The notes beneath the pieces are model-generated. The model was given only the letters and a program-made list of their open reading frames with translations, made no database searches and was not told the DNA's origin. From Fructobacillus tropaeoli (GTDB lineage Bacteria > Bacillota > Bacilli > Lactobacillales > Lactobacillaceae): 64,000 bases of DNA. The DNA lies in assembly GCF_001047135.2 (NCBI RefSeq), contig NZ_DF968084.1, positions 27,226 through 91,225 on the forward strand, written 5' to 3'. Below are positions 1-6,427 of the stretch, one piece after another (position 1 is the first letter of the stretch; each line of letters begins with the position of its first letter). A program made the position numbers and the translations under genes.

Positions 1-169
1 AAGGGTTGGTCCCATGGGCAATCAGGGCAACAGCGGTTGCACCACCAAGTGGGAAGGAACCTTCAACCGTCATATCAGCGAAGTTTAAAATTCTAAAGGT
101 TAAGAACAGGGCCAGGCCCAAAACGGCCCACAAGATCCCTTGAGAAATACTCGAAACAACAATTGACAT
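1..169 (-). CDS. ABC transporter permease, N-terminal part (partial at window edge)
   Basis: The minus strand reads in frame from an ATG at 169 to the window edge (56 residues). The peptide starts MSIVVSSISQGILWAVLGLA and continues with a hydrophobic stretch and an NFADMTVEGSFPLGG segment typical of the COG4120 permeases that pair with COG2984 binding proteins. Its ATG overlaps the stop of the upstream binding-protein gene by one base (TAATG), so the two are translationally coupled. It would form the membrane channel of the importer; an ATPase gene is expected beyond the window. Family assignment is firm, substrate is inferred. Confidence 0.85.
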   Translation of the reverse strand, partial: MSIVVSSISQGILWAVLGLALFLTFRILNFADMTVEGSFPLGGATAVALIAHGTNP

Positions 170-1170
170 TAGAAGACCTCCCCAGCTTTTTCAGCCTTTG
201 CAACGATATCGGCAGGCAATGTAATGCCAAGCGTTTTCGCTGTTTGTTGGTTGATGACGTAATTTCCCTTAGTAACGTTGTAAACCGGCATCGTGGCCGT
301 TTTCTTCTTGCCACTAAGGACTTGGGCAGCCATCCGACCAGCCTGATAACCAATTTCATACTGTGAATTAGAGAAAGTAACTAAACCACCGTCTTTCACC
401 ATTGAGTCAGCGGCAGGAATCACAGCTACATGGGCTTGGTTAGCGACGGCAACCAAAGTCTTCATCGCCGTGGCAACACCATTATCTTGCGGTGCGTAAA
501 CAGCGTCGACTTGGCTGACCATGGTGGTTGCAACCTGTTGCATGTCATTAGTGGAAGCAATCGTATAGTTTTTGACTTGATAACCGGCCTTTTTTAATGC
601 ATTGGCCATTTTTTTCGCATTATAAGTACCACCAGCATCAGAAGAAGTGGAAACGATTCCGATTGTCTTGGCCTTTGGTAAGACTTCCTTGAAGACAGCA
701 ACCTGTTTTTCATAAGGAGAATCACCACCAACCCCTGTAATGTTAGCGCCAGGATGAGCATCTGATTTCACCAACTTAGAGCCGCTAGGGTTGGTAATTC
801 CTGCTAGGATAACGGGGGTCTTGCCATCAGCTGCCTTAGCTAAGGAAAGGGCTGCTGGCGTAGCGATTCCAACGGTTAAGTCTTCGTTCTTATTGGCAAA
901 GTTTTGTGCCATTGTTTTCAAATTAGCTTGGTCCGCTTGCGCGTTTTGATAGTCGATTTTCACGTTTTTGCCGGCTTTGTAACCACCATCAGCCAGCCCG
1001 GCCACTACTCCTTGGTGAATTTGATCCAAGGCAGGGTGAGTGACTAATTGCAAAATACCCACAGTGGGGATGCCTTTTTTCGTACTCGTGTTGCTATTGC
1101 CCGTGGTGAAAAAGGCAACGACTAGGAAAAGGGCGATGAATGATGTCACGGTTAGTAGACGTTTATTCAT
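169..1170 (-). CDS. ABC transporter substrate-binding protein, TrpX-like (COG2984)
   Basis: A 333-residue extracytoplasmic binding protein of the COG2984 (ABC_sub_bind) family. An N-terminal hydrophobic segment (residues 4-21) is followed by a Ser/Thr linker and two alpha/beta lobes. The protein has no cysteine, so there is no lipobox; it is probably held by an uncleaved N-terminal anchor or released. The start is preceded by AAGGAGT. The permease gene follows with a one-base overlap. Streptococcal members of the family are named TrpX and linked to tryptophan uptake. Here an upstream leader peptide with two adjacent Trp codons supports the same substrate. Family certain, tryptophan specificity inferred. 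Confidence 0.85.
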   Translation of the reverse strand: MNKRLLTVTSFIALFLVVAFFTTGNSNTSTKKGIPTVGILQLVTHPALDQIHQGVVAGLADGGYKAGKNVKIDYQNAQADQANLKTMAQNFANKNEDLTVGIATPAALSLAKAADGKTPVILAGITNPSGSKLVKSDAHPGANITGVGGDSPYEKQVAVFKEVLPKAKTIGIVSTSSDAGGTYNAKKMANALKKAGYQVKNYTIASTNDMQQVATTMVSQVDAVYAPQDNGVATAMKTLVAVANQAHVAVIPAADSMVKDGGLVTFSNSQYEIGYQAGRMAAQVLSGKKKTATMPVYNVTKGNYVINQQTAKTLGITLPADIVAKAEKAGEVF

Positions 1171-1219
1171 TTTTTACTCCTTCAAACTTCTAATATACTG
1201 GCCCAGACAAGTTTTAGAC

Positions 1220-1264
1220 AAAAAGAAAAGCCTGCCTGGGTATTGTGATTAAACCCAAACAGAC
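1220..1264 (-). terminator. Intrinsic terminator/attenuator in the leader of the TrpX-like operon
   Basis: On the minus strand GTCTGTTTGGGT (1253-1264) pairs with ACCCAGGCAGGC (1230-1241) over 12 bp including G-U pairs. The loop is 11 nt and the run TTTTCTTTTT follows. It lies inside the transcript, between promoter and structural gene, so it must be conditional. Confidence 0.85.
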
Positions 1265-1345
1265 TTTTAATGAATTGCAACATTGCAAAAGAGCCGGTTG
1301 GGACAAAACTGTTGTCACAGCTTGTCCAATCGACGAGCTGCTTTC

Positions 1346-1393
1346 CTACCGGCGCCACCATTGGCGGTTAGATTGTGAAGCAAACTGACGCAT
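1346..1393 (-). CDS. Trp-rich leader peptide (15 residues) of the TrpX-like operon
   Basis: An ORF of 15 codons reads MRQFASQSNRQWWRR. An AAGGAG Shine-Dalgarno sequence (1400-1405) lies six bases before its ATG, and a promoter lies about 35 bp further upstream. Two consecutive Trp codons (1355-1360) sit four codons before the stop. The segment right after them (GCCGGT, then TTGGACAA) can pair with 1293-1306, and that segment in turn has partial complementarity (CCCAA with TTGGG) to the 5' arm of the downstream terminator. This is the arrangement of classical ribosome-stalling attenuation: low Trp-tRNA would stall the ribosome, block the first pairing and favour the antiterminator. Translation and regulation are inferred. 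Confidence 0.7.
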   Translation of the reverse strand: MRQFASQSNRQWWRR

Positions 1394-1427
1394 ACGCGAC
1401 TCCTTAAAACATCTAAAAGTTAAGTTA

Positions 1428-1456
1428 AGCATACAAGACGGGACTAGGCCTGTCAA
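1428..1456 (-). promoter_or_regulatory. Promoter of the TrpX-like operon
   Basis: Consensus -35 TTGACA (1451-1456) and -10 TATGCT (1428-1433) with a 17-bp spacer on the minus strand. Transcription would start near 1421, about 16 nt before the leader-peptide Shine-Dalgarno sequence. That leaves no room for a T-box stem I. Confidence 0.8.
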
Positions 1457-1506
1457 GAAAAAATGAAAAAGTTATCAGAAAAGTCTACAATAACGTTAAG
1501 AGAAAA

Positions 1507-2112
1507 TTAGTCTTGGAAGAAACGGAAACGAACGTCTTCTGCCAAGTAGTCCTTGTCGCCTGCAGGAGCAACGATTGAACCAAATGGCATTTGACCACGC
1601 AAAGTCCAGTTTTCAGGCAAGTTGAATTCCTTGGCAACGGCTGCATCAATCAATGGGTTGTAGTGCTGCAATGAAGCCCCAATGCCTTCTTCAGCTAAGC
1701 GCAACCAAACGGCGTAAAGTGAGATACCAACTGCTTCTTCTGCCCAATCAGGGAAGTTGTTAGCGTAAAGTGGGAAGCCTTCTTGCAAGCCCTTGACGAT
1801 GTTTGTATCAGTATAGAACAAAACAGTACCAAAGCCGGCCTTGAAAGCACCGTCAACCTTGGCCTTCGTAGCAGCAAAGGCTTCTTCATCAGCAGAAACC
1901 TTCTTCAATTCAGCTAATGTGATATCCCACAAACGATCGTGTGCTGCACCAGTCAAAACAACGGCTTGTGTTGATTGTGAGTTAAAGGCTGATGGTGTGT
2001 TTTCAATGGCTTCTTTAATAATTGAATTAAGTTCTTCAGGAGTCTTTGAAACGTCCTTACCAAGGGCGTAAATTGAGCGACGCTTCTTTTGCAAATCTAA
2101 AAATTCTGACAT
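1507..2112 (-). CDS. Nitroreductase family protein (CinD/Frm2-like)
   Basis: A 201-residue FMN-dependent NAD(P)H oxidoreductase of the nitroreductase superfamily, predicted cytosolic. The N-terminal KKRRSIYALG (residues 9-18) is the flavin-phosphate binding start of the subfamily that includes lactococcal CinD and yeast Frm2. NTPSAFNSQS (38-47) and the C-terminal GQMPFGSI motif also fit. Members reduce nitroaromatics and quinones and often respond to copper or oxidative stress. The gene is divergent from an Rrf2-family regulator, and a 21-bp near-palindrome sits between them, so it is the likely target of that regulator. The physiological substrate is unknown. Confidence 0.88.
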   Translation of the reverse strand: MSEFLDLQKKRRSIYALGKDVSKTPEELNSIIKEAIENTPSAFNSQSTQAVVLTGAAHDRLWDITLAELKKVSADEEAFAATKAKVDGAFKAGFGTVLFYTDTNIVKGLQEGFPLYANNFPDWAEEAVGISLYAVWLRLAEEGIGASLQHYNPLIDAAVAKEFNLPENWTLRGQMPFGSIVAPAGDKDYLAEDVRFRFFQD

Positions 2113-2131
2113 ATTTCTGTCTCCTTGTTGG

Positions 2132-2152
2132 TTGTATTTTTTAAAAGTACAA
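2132..2152. promoter_or_regulatory. Near-palindrome between nitroreductase and Rrf2 genes, candidate operator
   Basis: TTGTA and TACAA arms flank an AT core over 21 bp; nine of ten base-pair positions are symmetric. It lies 20 bp ahead of the nitroreductase start and just upstream of TATAAT (2161-2166), the likely -10 of the Rrf2 gene. A regulator bound here could control both directions. Confidence 0.5.
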
Positions 2153-2197
2153 CACTATGTTATAATAGACTTTAGAAAAATACAAGGACTAATTTTT

Positions 2198-2635
2198 ATG
2201 AAACCATCATTACGATTAACAAATGCGCTCCACATCCTTGTTTATGTGGCAACCGCGCGCCCAACAGATTCATTAAGCTCCGCTACGATTGCGGGTTCCA
2301 TTAATACTAACCCGTCACGCGTGCGAGCACTTTTAGCTGAATTGCAGAATGCTAATATTTTGTGTCGGCAGGGTCCTTATCCTGGCCGTCCTGTGCTGGC
2401 AAGAGATAGTAAGGACATTACCTTTGCAGAGGTCTTGCAGGCCGTTGAGGACTGTGCAGCCGTTTTTGCCTTGGATAAGCACACCAACCCTGACTGTCCA
2501 GTCGGTTCTTCAATTGGTTCGGCCCTGTCAAAGTATTATGGTGAAATCGACCAAGCGGTGATGGCCGTCATGGGTGAAATGACTCTTTTTGATCTCGTCG
2601 AAGACGTTAAAAAGAACCAAACGCTCCCAATTTGA
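2198..2635 (+). CDS. Rrf2 family transcriptional regulator
   Basis: A 145-residue DNA-binding regulator. An N-terminal winged helix-turn-helix covers about residues 25-58 (SATIAGSINTNPSRVRALLAEL), followed by the family wing PYPGRPVLAR and a dimerisation helix. The start at 2198 was chosen because the protein then begins at the family's usual point (MKPSLRLTNALHILVYVA), with AAGGA about ten bases upstream. Cysteines are at 56, 86 and 100. The three closely spaced Fe-S cysteines of IscR/NsrR are absent, so any redox sensing would work differently. It is divergent from the nitroreductase, its most likely target besides itself. Confidence 0.87.
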   Translation: MKPSLRLTNALHILVYVATARPTDSLSSATIAGSINTNPSRVRALLAELQNANILCRQGPYPGRPVLARDSKDITFAEVLQAVEDCAAVFALDKHTNPDCPVGSSIGSALSKYYGEIDQAVMAVMGEMTLFDLVEDVKKNQTLPI

Positions 2636-2685
2636 ACCATGATTGCGTGATAGAATCTTCTTATATATAGAAAGTAGGCGACATC

Positions 2686-3102
2686 ATGACAGTTGAAACA
2701 AATCGAAAAATTGAAGGATTGGTTGTTTTCCTTGGGGGAGCGATTGGGGGCCTATTCCGCTATTTATTAAGCTTTGTGCCAGTCATTGGCGAATGGCCAT
2801 TGACGACGATGCTGATTAATTGGCTCGGGGCTTTCTTATTGGCCTTTTTGGGGGCATATTTAGTGGGCAAGATGGAACGCCCCGCTTATTGGCAATCATT
2901 TTTGGGAACCGGCATCATGGGTGGGTTTACAACCTTTGGAACCATGATTTTACAAACCTTCCATCTCGGCCTGCATCAACCATTTTTGGCCTTTTCTTAT
3001 CTTTTCCTTTCGCTTTTTGGTGGTCTAGCACTGGTGATTGCCGGACAGTTAACGGCTCGGGCCGTTTTGAATCCAAATCAGAAGGGGGTCAGCCATGCTT
3101 GA
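2686..3102 (+). CDS. crcB: Fluoride efflux channel subunit CrcB (Fluc), first copy
   Basis: A 138-residue four-helix membrane protein that exports fluoride. Hallmarks are GGAIGGLFRY (near residue 17), the pore asparagine in NWLGAF (45-50), and GGFTTFGT (80-87), whose Phe/Thr residues line the pore and sodium site. It overlaps the second crcB gene by 8 bp, as in Gram-positive species where two different subunits form a dual-topology heterodimer. About 20 N-terminal residues are extra compared with the partner. I found no fluoride riboswitch in the 50 bp upstream. Confidence 0.92.
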   Translation: MTVETNRKIEGLVVFLGGAIGGLFRYLLSFVPVIGEWPLTTMLINWLGAFLLAFLGAYLVGKMERPAYWQSFLGTGIMGGFTTFGTMILQTFHLGLHQPFLAFSYLFLSLFGGLALVIAGQLTARAVLNPNQKGVSHA

Positions 3103-3445
3103 AAACTACCTGCTCGTGATGATTGGTGCCGGGCTCGGGGCTCTTTTACGCTACCTGTTACTGATTTGGTGGCCGCAACGTTTTGATTTATTTACCGGGG
3201 TCTGGGCGGTTAATATCCTTGGATCGTTTTTACTTGGGATTCTTTCAAGTATCGGTCAAGGCTCCCATGCTGTCTTGTTGACGCAAACTGGTTTTTTGGG
3301 TGGATTGACCACCTTTTCAACGATGATGACTCAGGCGAAGCAAAGAGATGGCCTCTTTAAGCAACTGCTTTATTTATTCGTGCAGGTTCTCGCAGGTGCC
3401 ATTGCTTTCTTCTTGGGTCAAGTCCTAGCAGGGGCCGTTCGTTAG
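3095..3445 (+). CDS. crcB: Fluoride efflux channel subunit CrcB (Fluc), second copy
   Basis: The 116-residue partner of the preceding channel subunit, with the same signature order: GAGLGALLRY, NILGSF and GGLTTFSTM, and four predicted membrane helices. The start codon lies inside the end of the first gene (8-bp overlap), which indicates coupled, roughly equal expression. Two divergent copies side by side imply antiparallel assembly into one channel at the cytoplasmic membrane. Confidence 0.92.
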   Translation: MLENYLLVMIGAGLGALLRYLLLIWWPQRFDLFTGVWAVNILGSFLLGILSSIGQGSHAVLLTQTGFLGGLTTFSTMMTQAKQRDGLFKQLLYLFVQVLAGAIAFFLGQVLAGAVR

Positions 3446-3480
3446 TATGGTAAAATAGCCCTTAGGATTAGGAGCAACTT

Positions 3481-4374
3481 ATGACAAAGAAAACAGCAAT
3501 AATCGTGGATTCATCGGCAGCGTTGCCGGCCGAAATCCGCCGTTCATATGGAATTGAGGAAGTGTCAATTCCGATTTTATTTGGCCAAGAAACTTATATG
3601 GGTGGCCAGGATTTAACTTCTCTAGCTGATTTGGTTGAATTAATGACTAAAAAAGATGTTTTGCCAACGACATCGCAACCAAGTCCAGCCGAATGGGAAC
3701 AGGCTTTGAACCAGGCGGTCCAAGCTGGCTATACAGAAGCCATCATCATCACCTTGTCTTCAGGAATTTCAGGTGCCTTTCAAACGGCAAAGCTGGTTGC
3801 TGATGGTTTCGATGGCCTTGAAGAAATTCTTGTAGTCGATTCCAAATTGACTAACATGGGGCAGGCCAGTCAAGCTTTGTTGGCCGCTAAATTAGCCGAA
3901 AAGGGCCGTACTTTGGCCGAAATTGACCAAGCGCTCGCGGCTTTCCGTGAAGACCTGGGCGTTCGTTTGGTCGTCAACGATATTTCGCATCTGAAGCGAA
4001 CGGGACGCCTATCTCGTGGACAAGCCCTTATTGGCGGTTTATTGAATATTAAACCAATCCTATCCTTTGACATCGTTGGGGATGGAAAGATTGGCGCCGT
4101 TGGCAAAGCACGAAAGATGTCTGGGGCAAAGGAACAGATTCAAGAAGCTTTTGAAGATTACCTAAGAGCTGCTGATTTTCCAGTTCGGGCTTATATTATC
4201 GATGGTAATAATGCCAAATTAGGGGATAGATGGCTGAAGGACTTTCAGGCCAAGTATCCAACGGTTGCCTTTGATCGCGCCAGCATGGATCCCGTCATTG
4301 GTGTGCATACAGGAGATGGGGCAATGGCCGTTATTTGGTCACATGATTGGCAAGTCATGGCAAAAGAAGACTGA
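3481..4374 (+). CDS. DegV family fatty-acid-binding protein (FakB-type)
   Basis: A 297-residue cytosolic DegV-fold protein. FakB proteins carry a fatty acid to the kinase FakA, which phosphorylates it for phospholipid synthesis. The N-terminal IVDSSAALP, TTSQPSPAEW (residues 61-70), TLSSGISGAFQTA (about 92-104) and the RTGRLSRGQALIGGLLNIKPIL block are the usual acyl-binding pocket and lid elements. The length is normal for the family, and AGGAG precedes the start. The gene stands alone after crcB and is followed by a bidirectional terminator. FakA is not in the window, and I cannot tell the preferred acyl chain. Confidence 0.9.
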   Translation: MTKKTAIIVDSSAALPAEIRRSYGIEEVSIPILFGQETYMGGQDLTSLADLVELMTKKDVLPTTSQPSPAEWEQALNQAVQAGYTEAIIITLSSGISGAFQTAKLVADGFDGLEEILVVDSKLTNMGQASQALLAAKLAEKGRTLAEIDQALAAFREDLGVRLVVNDISHLKRTGRLSRGQALIGGLLNIKPILSFDIVGDGKIGAVGKARKMSGAKEQIQEAFEDYLRAADFPVRAYIIDGNNAKLGDRWLKDFQAKYPTVAFDRASMDPVIGVHTGDGAMAVIWSHDWQVMAKED

Positions 4375-4395
4375 AATAGTGATTTAGAGTAAATA

Positions 4396-4423
4396 AAAAG
4401 CCAGCCGAACGGCTGACTTTTTA
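4396..4423. terminator. Bidirectional terminator between degV-like and iscA-like genes
   Basis: A GCCAGCC / GGCTGAC stem with a GAAC loop and one mismatch is flanked by A5 on the left and T5 on the right. It serves the two convergent genes. Confidence 0.75.
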
Positions 4424-4466
4424 GTAAGCAGATAAATATTGGTTAATGCCTGACTATCAAGATGGG

Positions 4467-4814
4467 TTAGGCAACTTTTTTGATACCCAAGGCTGGGTCC
4501 AATTCGCCACCGCGACCAGCCAATGAGTAACGCAAGTACTTTTCATTGACGTCAACGGTCATTTCTTCGTCCATTTGATCGGTTGAATAAGGCTTAGCAT
4601 AGATTTCACCAAGGTTTGAGTCAATCTTCGCACCAAATTCGGACAAATCAGTATCCTTATTGACGAACACGAGGTTAAATGACAAAGCCAAGGTGCAGTT
4701 TGCTTCGTCTGAGAATGGGCCAACGCCGTCGTCAAAGTCCAAGACCATCTTGACATCGTCGCCTAAGAACTTCTGCAAACGGTCAGCTGCTGCTGGTGTA
4801 AAAGTCAATTTCAT
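4467..4814 (-). CDS. HesB/IscA-like iron-sulfur biosynthesis family protein
   Basis: A 115-residue protein of the Fe-S_biosyn (HesB-like) fold, related to B. subtilis YneR. It starts MKLTFTPAAADRLQKFL, like other lactobacillal members. I chose the ATG at 4814 because GGAGGAAT stands just before it and the sequence further upstream is promoter. The cysteines that bind iron or clusters in true IscA are missing apart from one Cys near residue 40, so a classical A-type carrier role is doubtful. It is a single-gene unit with its own strong promoter. Confidence 0.75.
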   Translation of the reverse strand: MKLTFTPAAADRLQKFLGDDVKMVLDFDDGVGPFSDEANCTLALSFNLVFVNKDTDLSEFGAKIDSNLGEIYAKPYSTDQMDEEMTVDVNEKYLRYSLAGRGGELDPALGIKKVA

Positions 4815-4851
4815 AAAATATTCCTCCAATTCATCTTTAAGTAACAAGATT

Positions 4852-4880
4852 AGTATATAATGTTTAACAATGTTTGTCAA
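4852..4880 (-). promoter_or_regulatory. Promoter of the iscA-like gene
   Basis: TTGACA (4875-4880) and TATACT (4852-4857) on the minus strand with a 17-bp spacer, about 40 bp before the start codon. Confidence 0.75.
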
Positions 4881-4966
4881 TTGGTATAGTTGTTATTTGT
4901 TTTATTTTTACGATGACAATAGAGAAAATTCGTGCGACAGACAACTTTTAAGGGGTTTTATAAAAA

Positions 4967-5617
4967 ATGGAAATCAAAAAACATGGAAAAGCTTATCAGA
5001 TTGTCTATGAGGTTTTAAATGCCGTTACCCATGGTCTTGGCTTTATCTTAGCCATTATCGCCAGTGTCTTTTTAGCGCTGAAAATCGTCCGTGATGGGCA
5101 GACGAGTGGCATTGAAATCGCGGCGGTCAGTATTTATTTGACCTCGGTATCACTATTTTTACTGGCTTCGACACTTTTTCACTCACTTGTTTTTACTAGA
5201 GCGGCCAAGATTTTTCAATTTATGGATCATGCCGGTATTTACTTTGTGATATTAGGGTCTTATACGCCCTATACTTGGTTAGTTTTGAAGGGTGGTTGGG
5301 GAATCGGTATCTGGTCCGCCATTCTATTGATGACCATTGCCGGTCTGATTTATGATTTGTTTCTGGTTGGTCGCTTTCCTTGGTTATCTGTCCTGATTTA
5401 CCTGGTGATGGGCTGGTTAATTATTATTGCCATGCCATTATTGTGGACTGCTTTATCACCGACTGCCTTTTGGTTACTATTAGCCGGTGGTGTGGTATAC
5501 TCTCTTGGAACCATTTTTTACCTCGTACCAAAAATTCCCATGGGTCACGTTTACTGGCATGTTTTTGTGCTGGTTGGTGCCGGACTCATGTACTGCTCAA
5601 TATATCTAACTCTTTAG
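4967..5617 (+). CDS. Hemolysin III / TrhA family membrane protein
   Basis: A 216-residue integral membrane protein of the PAQR/hemolysin III superfamily with seven predicted helices. Family marks are EVLNAVTHGLGF (residues 15-26), HSLVF, DHAGIYFVILGSYTPY, and the C-terminal GHVYWHVFVLVGAG, whose His residues belong to the putative metal site. E. coli TrhA is implicated in membrane energetics, and adiponectin-receptor relatives are ceramidases; the activity here is unknown. It lies 20 bp upstream of the carbonic anhydrase gene and is probably cotranscribed with it. Confidence 0.9.
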   Translation: MEIKKHGKAYQIVYEVLNAVTHGLGFILAIIASVFLALKIVRDGQTSGIEIAAVSIYLTSVSLFLLASTLFHSLVFTRAAKIFQFMDHAGIYFVILGSYTPYTWLVLKGGWGIGIWSAILLMTIAGLIYDLFLVGRFPWLSVLIYLVMGWLIIIAMPLLWTALSPTAFWLLLAGGVVYSLGTIFYLVPKIPMGHVYWHVFVLVGAGLMYCSIYLTL

Positions 5618-5637
5618 ATTGAAAGAAGGTCAAAAAG

Positions 5638-6285
5638 ATGGAAAAGCTGGATTATCACTTTCAAAGTGCCTGGACAGCCACTGCGTTAAGCAACCTAGAG
5701 TCGCCAATTGCAATTGAAAAATCAGCCGTTGTCACGGGTGATGACTGGCAGATTGATTGGACTGATTTTCAAAACACACCGGTCAAGAAGAGTCCGGAAG
5801 TGATTGGTGATCAATTTTATTGTCAGGGTCAGCTGATTTTAAACCAGCAAACTTGGAATGTCGTTCGTTTTCATATTCATGATGGCGCTGAACACCTGAT
5901 TGATGGTCAGCGCGATGCGGCTGAGATTCACATCGTTTGTCAAAATCAGCTTGGCCAAACCATGGTGGTCGGGGCCTTTGCCGAAGTCGACGAAAAGCAA
6001 CCTGTCATCTTCGCTCCGCTCTTTTCGGAAGAAAAAAAGACCGTCAATTTGCAGGATTTGCTGCCTGTGGAAAAAACGGGCTGCTTTACCTATACGGGCT
6101 CGTTAACCACACCGCCGTTGAAAAAAGACATAAATTGGTTCTTGTTAGACAAACCGGTGGGGATAAGTCCTAAAGATTTGGCAACTTTTGCCGAAGCCTA
6201 TCCGGATAACTACCGGGATTGCCAGCCCTTATCCGGGCGGACGGTGGTTTATCACCACTTATCAACGGTGACTCATTCAAAGTAA
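5638..6285 (+). CDS. Alpha-type carbonic anhydrase
   Basis: A 215-residue zinc enzyme that interconverts CO2 and bicarbonate. The three zinc histidines are visible at 79, 81 (FHIHDGAEH) and 98 (EIHIV), together with the gatekeeper Glu96 and the SLTTPP active-site loop (155-160). The N-terminal ESPIAI replaces the usual QSPI. There is no signal peptide or anchor, unlike most bacterial alpha enzymes, which are exported, so it probably works in the cytosol supplying bicarbonate. It follows the TrhA-like gene by 20 bp and ends at a terminator. The fold call is firm; activity is untested. Confidence 0.88.
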   Translation: MEKLDYHFQSAWTATALSNLESPIAIEKSAVVTGDDWQIDWTDFQNTPVKKSPEVIGDQFYCQGQLILNQQTWNVVRFHIHDGAEHLIDGQRDAAEIHIVCQNQLGQTMVVGAFAEVDEKQPVIFAPLFSEEKKTVNLQDLLPVEKTGCFTYTGSLTTPPLKKDINWFLLDKPVGISPKDLATFAEAYPDNYRDCQPLSGRTVVYHHLSTVTHSK

Positions 6286-6288
6286 GTT

Positions 6289-6310
6289 CAAAAGCCCTTC
6301 GGGCTTTTTT
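6289..6310 (+). terminator. Terminator after the carbonic anhydrase gene
   Basis: AAAAGCCC - TTC - GGGCTTTTTT: a short GC stem with a run of six T. Confidence 0.8.
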
Positions 6311-6364
6311 CAATGCCGTTTGTTTTCTTTTTGATCTAAGACTAAAATTGATAGATGTAAAGTG

Positions 6365-6395
6365 AGCTTCTCTAACAAATGAGGAGCTTCTTTGA
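6365..6395 (+). other. Hairpin in the leader of the MFS gene
   Basis: AGCTTCTC (6365-6372) pairs with GAGGAGCT (6381-6388) around an 8-nt loop and is followed by a weak T-rich tail. It could be an attenuator for the drug-exporter-like gene or only a weak terminator. No leader peptide is evident. Confidence 0.35.
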
Positions 6396-6427
6396 TTTCA
6401 TTCGTCATTTAAAAGGGGATTTTTTTC

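Noticed and set aside
1345..1362. T-box-like sequence GGTGGCGCCGG on the minus strand near the Trp importer
   Set aside because: It resembles the T-box core, but the promoter leaves only about 60 nt upstream, with no room for stem I, and the bases are explained as Trp codons and the end of the leader peptide.
2636..2685. Fluoride riboswitch ahead of crcB
   Set aside because: The 50-bp gap contains no fluoride-riboswitch core and is too short.
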